A DNA stretch of 41,085 bases. It comes from an uncultured Bacteroidales bacterium (GTDB taxonomy: Bacteria > Bacteroidota > Bacteroidia > Bacteroidales > UBA932). The notes beneath the pieces are model-generated. The model did not search any database and was not told the DNA's origin. It was given only the letters and a program-made list of their open reading frames with translations. A program made the position numbers and the translations under genes. Shown one piece after another: positions 25,129-34,537 of the stretch. Positions within the stretch are counted from its first letter, which is position 1; each line of letters opens with the position of its first letter. The DNA lies in the NCBI GenBank assembly GCA_947179325.1, contig CAMXAU010000028.1, positions 1-41,085 on the forward strand, given 5' to 3'.

Positions 25129-26508
25129 TTATTTCCATTCGTAATCAGAATCATCATAGCCCGGAAGACCGGAATCATAATTAACAACAGTCACACGGCA
25201 TGAAGCGGTGAAGCCTCCCTCCTCTGTTGTCACTGTAATGAATGTAACCCCGGCTTTCAGGCCGGCAGTCACACGCCCGTAGCTGTCAACGGATGCAATC
25301 TCCGGATTTGCTGTACTCCAAATGACTTTCTTATTCCCTGCTGCATTCGGAGTGACTGTCGGTATCAGGTCATACCAGCGCCCCGTCACAATCCTCACCG
25401 AAGATGTACTAAGCGAGACTCCTGTCACAGGCAAATCCCCTTTCTTGACTGTAACACGGCACTCTGCTGTATATCCTCCATCCTCTGAGACAGCAGTAAT
25501 TACAGCTGAGCCTACAGCGACTGCAGACACGATGCCTCTGTCGGAAACCTGGATAATATCTGTGTCGGAAGACCTCCATGACAAGTTCTGGTTATCCGCA
25601 TCCGCAGGACTGAAGACGACAGGAATCTGAAGAAAATCCCCGACATACATCTCAGCAGACGTCATGTCAAACGAGATTCCCTTGACACGCGAGATGACGG
25701 TTACATCACATGAAGCCGTAATGCCGTTTGCAACAGTCGTCGCGAGGACTGTACATGTGCCCCTTGAGACACCTTTGACATTTCCGTCTCCGTCAACAGA
25801 AGCGATTCTCGGGTCTGTAGATGTCCATATGAGATCTGAACGCGTGAACTCACCTACTGGATAGACTGTAGCTATGACTGCCATTGTCTCACCGGCATCA
25901 ATCGTCATCTCCACAGGACTGAGAACAAGATTTACAGGCAAAGTCATTACCTTCACCTCGCATTCCGCCGTATAGCCCCCGTCTTCTGTTGTCACAGATA
26001 TTATTGATGAGCCGGTCACAAGGGCCGTCACGACACCGTCTTCACTGACGACGGCAACAGACTCGTCAGAAGACGCCCATAGCAGCCCCTGGTTCCTTGC
26101 ATCACCTGGAGAGACAGAAGCCACCAGGACTCCTGATTCCCCTGGGGATAAATACAGGACATCCTTGTCAATAGACACGCCGTCCACTGCGGAGAATACA
26201 GTCACATGACATCCCCTGCTGAGTGCATTGAAAGAAGCAAGGATGTACGTCTCGCCTGCAGAAACAGCCGTAACCACACCATTTTCGACAGATGCCACAG
26301 ACGGGTCAAGGGAACTCCAGGAGATATCCTGCGCATCAGCGTCTGAAAGTCCACCGGCTACCAGGGATACAGTCTGGCCCTGGGCCAGTGTAACCTCTGT
26401 AATGTTGAGCTGAATCTCAACCGGCAAGTCCTCCCCTGTACAAGAAAGGATAATCCCGGCCAGAAAAGCCGCAGTCACCGGAATCAATGGTTTTATTGTC
26501 TTTTTCAT
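25129..26508 (-). CDS. Lipoprotein with five tandem Ig-like BIG_2 domains
   Basis: A 459-residue lipoprotein: signal MKKTIKPLIPVTAAFLAGIILS, Cys23. The rest is five Ig-like group 2 repeats of about 80 residues, starting near residues 31, 108, 192, 273 and 357. Each has the pattern of xxLxxGETxxLxAxVxP, ISWSSxDPSVASV and GxVTAVxxGxxxITVTT. Examples are DISWSSLDPSVASVENGVVT in repeat 1 and KVIWSTANPEIASVDSYGRV in repeat 5. It ends in a short acidic tail (GYDDSDYEWK). Such proteins act as extended stalks or glycan-binding platforms. It lies between the BACON lipoprotein and the beta-helix protein in the sus-like operon, so a role in surface presentation or substrate capture is likely. No catalytic residues are seen. 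Confidence 0.87.
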   Translation of the reverse strand: MKKTIKPLIPVTAAFLAGIILSCTGEDLPVEIQLNITEVTLAQGQTVSLVAGGLSDADAQDISWSSLDPSVASVENGVVTAVSAGETYILASFNALSRGCHVTVFSAVDGVSIDKDVLYLSPGESGVLVASVSPGDARNQGLLWASSDESVAVVSEDGVVTALVTGSSIISVTTEDGGYTAECEVKVMTLPVNLVLSPVEMTIDAGETMAVIATVYPVGEFTRSDLIWTSTDPRIASVDGDGNVKGVSRGTCTVLATTVANGITASCDVTVISRVKGISFDMTSAEMYVGDFLQIPVVFSPADADNQNLSWRSSDTDIIQVSDRGIVSAVAVGSAVITAVSEDGGYTAECRVTVKKGDLPVTGVSLSTSSVRIVTGRWYDLIPTVTPNAAGNKKVIWSTANPEIASVDSYGRVTAGLKAGVTFITVTTEEGGFTASCRVTVVNYDSGLPGYDDSDYEWK

Positions 26509-26517
26509 TCTATTATG

Positions 26518-26934
26518 TTATTTCTGATTTATCACTATCTCTGCTTCATCCCCATTGTCACATGAGACCTTCAGCGTTGCCGAACGCTCTTCCCCATCCA
26601 TGTTTCCAGTATACCAGAAACGGATATTCTTTATCCCGCTACCGGAAACAAGGTCAATGAATGCCCAGTTTACATCCTCCAGGATGGAGACGGTCCATTC
26701 CCCAGAGTAGCAGACCGGGATCAGAAGCCTGCCAGCCTCGTTCCCGATATTATAGACGAGCGGCATATGGCAGTAAGTATTGCCGTCAGGACCAATGTAG
26801 TAAAGGCTGTCATAATGATAGTCATATGTCTTTGTGCATCCCGCCGCCAGCAGAAGGACGGAAAATGGCACAAGCACTGCCTTCCTCATGTAATCAAAGA
26901 TTTTCATATTCTGTTTCATGATTTTGTCTGTCAT
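26518..26934 (-). CDS. Small BACON-domain lipoprotein
   Basis: Up to 138 residues. A signal peptide running from MRKAVLVPFSVLLLAAG to a lipobox Cys is followed by about 105 residues in a single beta-sandwich with the BACON pattern: GEWTVSILEDVNWAFIDL, SGSGIKNIRFWYTGN, ERSATLKVSCDNG, then EIVINQK at the C-terminus. BACON domains occur in Bacteroidetes surface proteins and are thought to bind carbohydrate or mucin or act as spacers. The start is uncertain: the first ATG (26934) is 2 bp from the SusD stop, but ATGs at 26907 and 26889 give shorter, more usual signal n-regions. It sits between SusD and the Ig-like lipoprotein. Confidence 0.8.
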   Translation of the reverse strand: MTDKIMKQNMKIFDYMRKAVLVPFSVLLLAAGCTKTYDYHYDSLYYIGPDGNTYCHMPLVYNIGNEAGRLLIPVCYSGEWTVSILEDVNWAFIDLVSGSGIKNIRFWYTGNMDGEERSATLKVSCDNGDEAEIVINQK

Positions 26935-26936
26935 TG

Positions 26937-28604
26937 CTATTCCGCAGGGTTCTTGTATTCTGGATTGTCAAGGATATATCCAGTAAGTGCACATTCAGTG
27001 TCCGGGATAGGGTAGTACTGATGGAACGGCTGTATATAGTTCTTGATCGTAGAGCCGGACGGCTGATGGGCCATGACTTCCTCATACCATATCCCCCATC
27101 TCACAAGGTCATATCTCCTATGGTATTCCCCTCCAAGTTCACGTGCCCTCTCGTCACGGACAAGCTGCATGATAGATGCTTCATCTGCATACATAGAGGT
27201 ACTGTACGTGTCAACCCCGGCACGCCTCCGCGGATAGTTCAGATACTCCAGGGCCTTTGCATATTCGCCCCTCATGCAATAGCACTCCGCCAGCATCTGC
27301 ACTGCATCTGCATAGCGAAATATCTTATAGTTGTTTGAATCATAGTTTGCCGTTCTGCCCGGTATCCAGAATTTAGGTCCGCCATAGGCATATCCGTATT
27401 TAGCTACACTATTGAACGTCTCGCCATTATCAAGATTGCCAAAACCAAGAACATAGAGGCAGCGTCTGTCGAATTTCTCTCCACGCACCATCCCCGTCCT
27501 GAGAGCCTCTGTGTCTATCTTGACTGAATAGCGTCCAAGAGAGGCGTCATAAGTTCCGTATGTCAATGGGACTGGACGGAAAATCGAAGTCGTATATGAT
27601 GCGCTTGTGCTTTCTTCCATGCTGGTCCCTGTCTTAGGGCGGAATGCTGCAAAATGATATGTGGTATGGGCGCAGGAATGTGAAGAAAGCTCTGTCCCCC
27701 ACTGCGGCATAGACACCCCGTCAAGACTTCCGTCAGACGATATTGCCGGATACATGTTAGTACACCCTGTCCCAGCCATCTGTATCCCGTCCGAGAGCCA
27801 TTCATGCTGTATCTCGAATATGCTCTCGTCAGTATTCTTTTTCCACCAGACCGTATCATCCAGGGGATATCGTTCCTCTGTCAACGGGCCATACAGTTCT
27901 TCAAGCAGCAGGAGCGGCTCTATCGCCAAGGTCCATTCCTTGTTCCACATTGCAAATTTTGCCATCAGCATCAGCCCGAGAGCATATCCGGCCCTATTTC
28001 CCTTCACCTCACTTGTTCGCGCCTTCAGACCGTTTTCTTCCGTGAAATATGGTATTGCATTCTCTTTAAGGTCTTCATAGAGGCTATGCCTTATGATGTC
28101 GGCATCAGTACGTGGTAACTGGCGTATCATCTCCAATGTAGCCATATCCTTGACCATGCATGTATAATACGGGACACCATTGAACGTGTTGGTCAAATAA
28201 TAATAGAAGAATGCCCTCAGCACCCTGGCCTCTGCCTGGAGCGCCATCTTATTGCCCTCATCGATTTCGGATGCAAGAATGCATTCTATACACTCATTGC
28301 ATCTCATTACACCATTATAGCATCTTTTCCAGATTGTCGTGCCCTGCCCCGGACGGGCTGGGGAAATAGAGCTGATTGCATCAACTACCGATGTGGACTG
28401 AAGCCACAGGTCGGACGCAATCTCCATCATCATGGCTGACGAGCTGTTGAAGATCACCCGGGCATCATAGTAGCATGACTTCACGACAGACTCCGCCTGG
28501 AATACATTCTGATAGGAGCTTTCACGGTTCGCGAATGAGTTGCGGTCCTCCTTTATGGAACATCCGGCAAGAAGCACGGCTGCCAGCAGCAATATCTTTT
28601 TCAT
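26937..28604 (-). CDS. SusD-family substrate-binding lipoprotein
   Basis: A 555-residue outer-membrane lipoprotein (MKKILLLAAVLLAG, Cys15, SIKEDRN). It caps the SusC transporter and delivers glycan. Family features: FQAESVVKSCYYDARVIF near the N-terminus, ALQAEARVLRAFFYYYLTNTFNGVPYY (the alpha-helical RagB/SusD motif), FRYADAVQMLAECYCMRGEYAKALEYLN, and VRDERARELGGEYHRRYDLVRWG followed by YYPIPDTECAL. The last gives the usual C-terminal SusD domain. Three in-frame ATGs (28616, 28610, 28604) directly follow the SusC stop; the third gives the cleanest signal peptide. The paired SusC immediately upstream makes the assignment firm. The bound substrate is not predictable from this sequence. Confidence 0.95.
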   Translation of the reverse strand: MKKILLLAAVLLAGCSIKEDRNSFANRESSYQNVFQAESVVKSCYYDARVIFNSSSAMMMEIASDLWLQSTSVVDAISSISPARPGQGTTIWKRCYNGVMRCNECIECILASEIDEGNKMALQAEARVLRAFFYYYLTNTFNGVPYYTCMVKDMATLEMIRQLPRTDADIIRHSLYEDLKENAIPYFTEENGLKARTSEVKGNRAGYALGLMLMAKFAMWNKEWTLAIEPLLLLEELYGPLTEERYPLDDTVWWKKNTDESIFEIQHEWLSDGIQMAGTGCTNMYPAISSDGSLDGVSMPQWGTELSSHSCAHTTYHFAAFRPKTGTSMEESTSASYTTSIFRPVPLTYGTYDASLGRYSVKIDTEALRTGMVRGEKFDRRCLYVLGFGNLDNGETFNSVAKYGYAYGGPKFWIPGRTANYDSNNYKIFRYADAVQMLAECYCMRGEYAKALEYLNYPRRRAGVDTYSTSMYADEASIMQLVRDERARELGGEYHRRYDLVRWGIWYEEVMAHQPSGSTIKNYIQPFHQYYPIPDTECALTGYILDNPEYKNPAE

Positions 28605-28616
28605 ATACATAATCAT

Positions 28617-31600
28617 TTAGAATTTAATCTGGGCACTCAGGACTACTTTCCGTGACGTCGGATAGGAATTCTTGTCCACACGCCTTAGAGTAGAGTCACC
28701 GCTTTCTGTTGACACGTCAGGGTCAAACCCAGGATATCTTGACCATAGCCAGAGATTGTTTCCTGTAATCCCGAGTGTAATGCTCCGGCAGAACTTCTTC
28801 ATGCGGAAAGTATACTGGAGGGTAATGTCTTTCAGACGCACATATGAAGCATCATACACAAAGTTCGATGCAGGAAGCATTATGTCCATTGTTCCTGCCC
28901 TCGGGATGTCGGACCAGCAATTCTCCGGTGTCCAGCAGTCCAGCATATATCTGTACTGGTTCGTATATTGTCCTCCTCCCATATAAAGTTCGGAATAATT
29001 GTAGATAGCTCCCCCGACAGAATATGCCAAATATACGGAAAGCCTGAAATCACCTATGGTGAAATTATTCTGGAAACCTCCGTAGACCACAGGATCCGCA
29101 TTGCCGAGATACACCAGGTCGTTGACAGTAAGGGCCCCATCATGGTCCTGGTCCACATAGCGTGGCACTCCTAGACAGTTGGAGGCAGAATAGGTCTGCC
29201 TGTAAACATATTGCATAGATGACTGGTTCTCAAGGAATTCATCGACATTATGGACAGTTCCTCCGTACACGAATCCCCATAGCGAGTTAAGAGGATAGCC
29301 GGACCTGTAGCCATACATCATGAACCCGAGAGCACCAGGAGAAGTGACAGACGACACATAAGACTCGTGACCGATATCATCTACCATCTGCCTGTTATGC
29401 GAGACTGTAAGCGCTGTCGTCCATCCAAACCTGCGCGTCTCAACATTGCGCGTCTCGATGGAAAGCTCAATCCCCCTGTTAGATGTCCTGCCAAGATTCT
29501 TGAATACACTTGAATATCCTGTTGACTGGACAGTAGAGACAGACAGGAGAAGGTCCCTTGTGGATGACATATAGGCTTCAAGCTCGACATTTATCCTTCC
29601 CTTGAGAAAAGAAGCCTCAAGTGCAGCATTATAGCTTGTTGTCTTCTCCCATGTAAGTCCAGGGTTCGCAAGCCGCGACGGATAATAGACGACACCGACG
29701 GCATTGTCAAATATATACGAATCAGTAGTTGAGGAATATGCCTGGAGCGAACGGTATGACGCAATGGCATCGTTCCCTGTCTGGCCGGCACTAAGCCTGA
29801 AGGCAAGATCACCGATCCAGTCTACCGATCTCATGAAAGGTTCATTCCCTATGTTCCACTTGAAGGCGGCAGAAGGGAAGAAGCCCCATTTATTATTCTC
29901 AGCAAAGTTTGAAGAGCCATCGGCACGTACTGTCGCCGTCAGGTAATAGCGGTTACGGTAATTGTAGTTGAACCTGCCGAAAAACGACTCCCTGGTTATC
30001 ATCGTAAGCCCGGAGCCTACAGTATAATTCTCCTTGCTCGACACTCCGTTGAGGTTATTCCACTTCAGTTCATCCATGATCAGCCCGTCTGCCCTGACTG
30101 AGGTATTCATGCTTTTTGTCCGGGATGCAGAGAAACCGGCCATCACCTCTATATTATGGCGTCTGTTCACATTTGTCTTGTACGTCACTGTGTTTTCCGA
30201 TGAAAGCAGATAGCTTTCCGACTCATATTTATATGCTTCTGTACCTTCTTCATCACGGCGTTTAGGAAGAGCGTTCGGCCAGACATGATATGTATGCCCC
30301 TGTGTAAAGCGTGCAGTGTTCTGGCTCTTCAATGTCAGCCCTTTCACAGGCTTAACTGTCAATTCAATCTGGTTTGTATTTGAATATGATGTCTTGTAAT
30401 ACTCCTCATACGCTATTGAAGCCACCGGGGTATTGATCAGTGCCCCATTGTCAACAAGAGGGTTCGATGTATCCATAGGACCTATGATAGGGGCCAGGTA
30501 TATTGCCCCGTTTGAATAGCCGCTTCCGCTGAAGACGGCCTTGCTCAAGTCTGTCTTGCGATAGCCTGTGGATGTCTTTAATGCCACTGATAGCCAGCTG
30601 CTGAAATCCCTTGAGAAATTAAGGCGTCCTGTCACCCTCTGCGACCCTGTATCCTGCACAATGCCATCCATGTCCGTGTATGACAGGGAGGCGTACCAGT
30701 TCTGGTTCCTGGTTCTGCTGCCTGCGCTGACATAATAGTTCCAGTATGGGGCGATCCTGGTAATCTCATCAATCCAGTCTGTGTCATCCGGATAGTCCGC
30801 CGGATCATATTTAGGTATGTATGAGCCAGCCGGGGCATAGCCTCTTTTATAGTTGTTCCTGTATGCAATGAACTCCTCGGCATTCATAATGTCAAGTTTC
30901 TTCGATATCCATGAGACACCGGCCTCGGCCTTGGCTGTTATATTCACATTGCCTGATGTACCCTTTTTTGTCGTTACAATTATCACCCCGTTGGCACCGC
31001 GTGAACCATATATTGCAGTTGAGGATGCATCCTTAAGGACAGATATGCTCTCTATATCCGATGAATTAATGTCCGCAAGGTCATCGACGGCATCCATGAC
31101 TCCGTCAACCACAATGAGCGGTTCATTTGAAGCTGTTATGGAACGGGCTCCCCTGATACGGATGGATGTTGCCGCCCCCGGCTCGCCTGTCGTGTTCATG
31201 ATATCCACTCCGGCAATCCTGCCCTGCATCGCCTGGTCGACAGAAAGCACAGGCGAATCCACCACATCTGCCATCTTGACCGTAGCCACAGAACCTGTCA
31301 GATCCTCTTTCCGGGCAGTTCCGTATCCGATTACAACGACTTCCTCAAGAAGATTGTCATCGGCAAGCAGAATTACATTGATCTCACTTCTCCCGTCTAT
31401 GCTGACATTCTGCGTAACATATGAAACACTTGAAAAGACAAGAACCTTGTCCGATGCCGAGATTTCCACAATGTAATTTCCATCAATATCAGTCACAGTG
31501 CCCCTCTTGCCGTCCACAGAGACAACCCCTGCCCCGACAAGAGGCTCTCCGCCAATTCCGGTTACCTTTCCAGTTATCCGTCTTGGCGCTTCCTGGCCAT

Positions 31601-31697
31601 AGGCAAATGCGCCACAGACTGCCAGCAAAGCCATCAGGCAAATCTTTATCCGCAATAGCCTTTTCATGCTATCGAAGTTTTTCTTGTTCGATTCCAT
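28617..31697 (-). CDS. SusC-family TonB-dependent outer membrane transporter
   Basis: A 1026-residue TonB-dependent receptor that imports oligosaccharides with SusD. After a signal peptide (about residues 11-34) comes a carboxypeptidase-regulatory-like domain (ITGKVTGIGGEPLVGAGVVS to about 110), then EEVVVIGYGTARKEDLTGSV, which contains the TonB-box-like segment. The plug follows (LSVDQAMQGRIAGVDIMNTT, IRIRGARSITASNEPLIVVD, ISVLKDASSTAIYGSRGANG), then a 22-strand-type barrel to the C-terminal VVLSAQIKF. The terminal phenylalanine and length are normal, and nothing is disrupted. The start is the first in-frame ATG at 31697, 3 bp from the phosphoesterase stop; an ATG for MKRLLRIK 10 codons later is an alternative. 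The tight spacing places SusC third in the operon, not first. Confidence 0.96.
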   Translation of the reverse strand: MESNKKNFDSMKRLLRIKICLMALLAVCGAFAYGQEAPRRITGKVTGIGGEPLVGAGVVSVDGKRGTVTDIDGNYIVEISASDKVLVFSSVSYVTQNVSIDGRSEINVILLADDNLLEEVVVIGYGTARKEDLTGSVATVKMADVVDSPVLSVDQAMQGRIAGVDIMNTTGEPGAATSIRIRGARSITASNEPLIVVDGVMDAVDDLADINSSDIESISVLKDASSTAIYGSRGANGVIIVTTKKGTSGNVNITAKAEAGVSWISKKLDIMNAEEFIAYRNNYKRGYAPAGSYIPKYDPADYPDDTDWIDEITRIAPYWNYYVSAGSRTRNQNWYASLSYTDMDGIVQDTGSQRVTGRLNFSRDFSSWLSVALKTSTGYRKTDLSKAVFSGSGYSNGAIYLAPIIGPMDTSNPLVDNGALINTPVASIAYEEYYKTSYSNTNQIELTVKPVKGLTLKSQNTARFTQGHTYHVWPNALPKRRDEEGTEAYKYESESYLLSSENTVTYKTNVNRRHNIEVMAGFSASRTKSMNTSVRADGLIMDELKWNNLNGVSSKENYTVGSGLTMITRESFFGRFNYNYRNRYYLTATVRADGSSNFAENNKWGFFPSAAFKWNIGNEPFMRSVDWIGDLAFRLSAGQTGNDAIASYRSLQAYSSTTDSYIFDNAVGVVYYPSRLANPGLTWEKTTSYNAALEASFLKGRINVELEAYMSSTRDLLLSVSTVQSTGYSSVFKNLGRTSNRGIELSIETRNVETRRFGWTTALTVSHNRQMVDDIGHESYVSSVTSPGALGFMMYGYRSGYPLNSLWGFVYGGTVHNVDEFLENQSSMQYVYRQTYSASNCLGVPRYVDQDHDGALTVNDLVYLGNADPVVYGGFQNNFTIGDFRLSVYLAYSVGGAIYNYSELYMGGGQYTNQYRYMLDCWTPENCWSDIPRAGTMDIMLPASNFVYDASYVRLKDITLQYTFRMKKFCRSITLGITGNNLWLWSRYPGFDPDVSTESGDSTLRRVDKNSYPTSRKVVLSAQIKF

Positions 31698-31700
31698 AAA

Positions 31701-33338
31701 TTATTGTTCTAAAATATAAGTCTGGAGTGAGAATGTCTTTGGCCTTGCCATTGTACGCCTGCTGACATTCCCGTACTCATCCGTCACTGTGATTATAACC
31801 GATGAATTCCGCGATGTCGCCTTTGCCTTGAAAAGGGTAAGGCATGGAGCGGGCCTTGTCGTTGACAGACCGTCACAATACATAAGCATATATAGCGGGT
31901 CATACGAAGAGAACTGCGTCACTTCCAGCGGAACGCCATTCTCCGTAACCGATACAGTCCAGCCCTCTTTATAGTCCCATACATTCAGATATATCCAGTT
32001 GTCCGTATTCACGCCATAGTAATCCTTTGTATAGGCAGCGTCATATGGAAGGTTCATCTCATTCCTGTCATATGCCCTGAAAAAGTAGTCTTCACTTTTG
32101 CCGATGGCCTTATAGACAGAACTTATCTCCTTCCCGTCAACTCTCACTACACGGTATCCTCCAGGTGTCCCGTCGACGCACAAGTCCAGCCCACGCACCG
32201 CACAGGTCCAGAAATTGCCGCACACCGCACCTGTATTCCACTCCGTCACAGTCATGTCACCCAGTTTCTTGACATTGGAATATAAAGTATGCGTATGTGC
32301 ACTCAGAAACAGCACCTTGTCAAACCTGGCAAACGGGGCGACGATTTCGCTTACTGTACTGTTGACCGAACTGGATGATGACGTGTAGCTTGTTCCGGAA
32401 GCGTTATAGAGCGGAATATGTATCGACACAATAACAGGTGTTGAACTGTCTACGTAGGAAAGGTCTTTACGCAGCCACTCCATGTCAACCTCGGAGACTC
32501 CACGCCAGCATCCTCTGCTATCCACATCCGAAATCCCTCCTGTATTGACAGTAATCACGTCATCAAGAGACACATAATGGATATCACCGATGTTGCAGGA
32601 CCAGCATGTAGGGCCAAGATATCTTCTATACTCCGACATGCATTTCCAGTCCTCTCCTGTAGAAAGGAATTCCGTCTTTGAGTCATACTGCATATCGTTG
32701 TCATGGTTTCCGACCGTGCTGAAGACAGTAATCCCTGTAATCCTGCTGAGATCAGCCAGATACCGGACAATCCCGAAGTTATTCCGGTACCAGTACATGT
32801 CCCACGTCATGTCTCCCATTGTTATGCCGTACACAGGCCCTGTAACGGCATCCGGAGAAATACAGTTCAATTCAGTGACAAGCAGGGACACAAACTGGGA
32901 TGACGCAGGGCTGCTGTAGAGATGGATGTCTCCAAGCGCCATCATCGTATGTCTTTGCTGCTCTTCACGTACCAATGAGAAATCCACCCGTTCCGCTTCC
33001 GATGCGCCTTTAGCCAGACGTTTCCAGAAAGACGGGACCGGACTGAGCGTCTTCGGCATCCTGTAACCTCCCGGAATCGAGATGAATACCAATCCATTCT
33101 TCTTTGCAGAGGCGAGCATATATACTCCACGCGAATCGGTTGCTGTTACATCCACGCCATCGGAAACAACCACGCCCTCTACAGGAGTGTCTCCACAAAG
33201 GACCTTTCCATATATGGTGGTACCCGGAGAGACCACGATGCCATCCTCCCTTACTGCATTACCGGTAGTTATATCATGCCGGCACCCTGTAAAGAAGGCG
33301 CAAAGGCAGGCAACAGATATGAGCAATTCCCTATACAT
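31701..33338 (-). CDS. Calcineurin-like metallophosphoesterase lipoprotein
   Basis: A 545-residue lipoprotein (MYRELLISVACLCAFFTG, Cys19). Three regions: an N-terminal beta domain (about 35-125, GKVLCGDTPVEGVVVSDG, like the calcineurin-associated N domain); a metallophosphoesterase core (about 130-390); and a C-terminal beta domain. The core keeps the metal ligands in LGDIHLYS, MGDMTWD, VGNHDND, SIHIPLYN and SAHTHTL. It should therefore hydrolyse phosphomonoesters or diesters outside the cytoplasm; the substrate is unknown. The ATG at 33338 is 1 bp from the stop of the upstream EEP gene, and SusC follows after 3 bp, so it is firmly in the operon. Two different phosphoesterase folds back to back before SusC is unusual for a sus-like locus. 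Confidence 0.9.
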   Translation of the reverse strand: MYRELLISVACLCAFFTGCRHDITTGNAVREDGIVVSPGTTIYGKVLCGDTPVEGVVVSDGVDVTATDSRGVYMLASAKKNGLVFISIPGGYRMPKTLSPVPSFWKRLAKGASEAERVDFSLVREEQQRHTMMALGDIHLYSSPASSQFVSLLVTELNCISPDAVTGPVYGITMGDMTWDMYWYRNNFGIVRYLADLSRITGITVFSTVGNHDNDMQYDSKTEFLSTGEDWKCMSEYRRYLGPTCWSCNIGDIHYVSLDDVITVNTGGISDVDSRGCWRGVSEVDMEWLRKDLSYVDSSTPVIVSIHIPLYNASGTSYTSSSSSVNSTVSEIVAPFARFDKVLFLSAHTHTLYSNVKKLGDMTVTEWNTGAVCGNFWTCAVRGLDLCVDGTPGGYRVVRVDGKEISSVYKAIGKSEDYFFRAYDRNEMNLPYDAAYTKDYYGVNTDNWIYLNVWDYKEGWTVSVTENGVPLEVTQFSSYDPLYMLMYCDGLSTTRPAPCLTLFKAKATSRNSSVIITVTDEYGNVSRRTMARPKTFSLQTYILEQ

Positions 33339-33339
33339 C

Positions 33340-34314
33340 CTATTCCAGCATAAGCTCTGCAACAATCGGGAAATGGTCAGAAGGATCATGCATCACCCCG
33401 TTAAGGGCAGGAAACTTCCGCCTGTCAATATCAAAGGACAGCGGAACAAAGCCATTTCTATAAAAGATATGGTCCGGAATCCAGGAGCCGCTGCCTGTTT
33501 CATCCTTTTTCGGCTGCGTACCTCCGGAAAGAACATTTTCCGTCAGCATTGACAGTCCTTTAAGTGCAAGATATGCATCTTCATATCCGGCAGAAATGAT
33601 TTCCCCTATTGATTCCGTGTCATATCCTGCATTGAAATCACCGGCTATTACCGATGGCATTCCCTCCGGGACAAGCTCTGTGACATATTCCATAAGTCTC
33701 TTTGCTGTATACAGGTTACGCCCGTCAGTTATACCTTTCCCCTGGAGTGTAAGATGCGCATTGAAGAACCAGAATACCTTTTTTGTCCTCTTGTCCTTTA
33801 ATTTCACCCATACAACCGGTCTGGCAGTCTCTTTAGGGGCATCTTCTGCGTATTTTGGAGCATCAAAGACACCACCAAGCCAGAATATGCCGTCATCAAC
33901 AAGCGAGAAACGGTTCTTCTTGAAACCTATGGCATTATCATATGCGATGGTGCCCTTTGCAGTATTCGGATACAGGACCCAGACATATCTGTCATCCTTG
34001 CTGCGCCCGTCCGCAACCAGGCTCCGTATGTCGCATTTGCCCTTCACACCCCATGTCGAATCCCCAACTTCCTGGAAAGCGATGATGTCGCAATCTATAG
34101 AATTTACCATAGCAGCCACGGATCCGGCGCAATTGCTCCAATATCTGTCAGATGCTATTGTCCCGGACTTTATCTGCTTTGCCCTTGAAGATGGTGTGCA
34201 TATATTGTATGAACCTACCTTAATGATAATCCTGTCCGCTTCCTCTTCCATCATGAGATCAACGGCAAAGGAAAACATCAGGCTTATCAACGGGAAAATC
34301 AAAAAACTTTTCAT
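33340..34314 (-). CDS. Secreted EEP-family phosphohydrolase
   Basis: A 324-residue endonuclease/exonuclease/phosphatase-fold protein with a signal-like N-terminus (MKSFLIFPLISLMFSFA). Catalytic residues are present: YNI near residue 37, AFQEVGDSTWG with the metal-binding Glu, FNAHLTLQGKG, AGDFNAGYD, the WIPDHIFYRN segment, and SDHFPIV at the C-terminus. The family includes DNase I-like nucleases, sphingomyelinases and other phosphodiesterases; sequence alone does not separate these. It is the first gene after a strong promoter (34367-34397) and overlaps no neighbour; the phosphoesterase lipoprotein starts 1 bp beyond its stop. A second, distinct EEP domain occurs at the operon's far end, fused to GH13. 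Confidence 0.88.
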   Translation of the reverse strand: MKSFLIFPLISLMFSFAVDLMMEEEADRIIIKVGSYNICTPSSRAKQIKSGTIASDRYWSNCAGSVAAMVNSIDCDIIAFQEVGDSTWGVKGKCDIRSLVADGRSKDDRYVWVLYPNTAKGTIAYDNAIGFKKNRFSLVDDGIFWLGGVFDAPKYAEDAPKETARPVVWVKLKDKRTKKVFWFFNAHLTLQGKGITDGRNLYTAKRLMEYVTELVPEGMPSVIAGDFNAGYDTESIGEIISAGYEDAYLALKGLSMLTENVLSGGTQPKKDETGSGSWIPDHIFYRNGFVPLSFDIDRRKFPALNGVMHDPSDHFPIVAELMLE

Positions 34315-34366
34315 AGAATCATGTGGTTAATTTCCGGCAAAGGCACCGGCTGAAAATCAGCTGAGA

Positions 34367-34397
34367 CAAAATTAGGACTCTGGTTTTTTCCGGCCAA
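34367..34397 (-). promoter_or_regulatory. Promoter of the sus-like operon
   Basis: Minus strand: TTG (plus-strand CAA 34395-34397), 20 bp, TAATTTTG (34374-34367), a near-ideal Bacteroidetes promoter. Transcription would start near 34360, leaving a leader of about 46 nt before the EEP ATG. No comparable promoter occurs before SusC, whose gene follows after 3 bp. Confidence 0.75.
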
Positions 34398-34444
34398 TAC
34401 CACACTTCTATAATATAGATGCGCACTAAGGTTAAAAAACACAC

Positions 34445-34479
34445 AAAAATGCCTTCCAGACATACTGAAAGGCATTTTT
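34445..34479. terminator. Bidirectional terminator hairpin after the GH3 gene
   Basis: AAAAATGCCTT (34445-34455) pairs perfectly with AAGGCATTTTT (34469-34479), loop 13 nt. The stem ends in an A/T run, and on the minus strand TTTTTGTGTGTTTTTT follows. It separates GH3 from the sus-like operon promoter. Confidence 0.85.
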
Positions 34480-34537
34480 CATATTTTATATGACTCCAAT
34501 TATATTGCTCTTTATATAGAATCCGGACCTGCATGGA

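Noticed and set aside
30853..31476. Plus-strand ORF of 207 codons
   Set aside because: Antisense to the SusC plug region; Ser/Thr-rich composition is typical of a shadow frame.
33596..34330. Plus-strand ORF of 244 codons
   Set aside because: Antisense to the EEP gene, which has intact catalytic motifs and a matching promoter.
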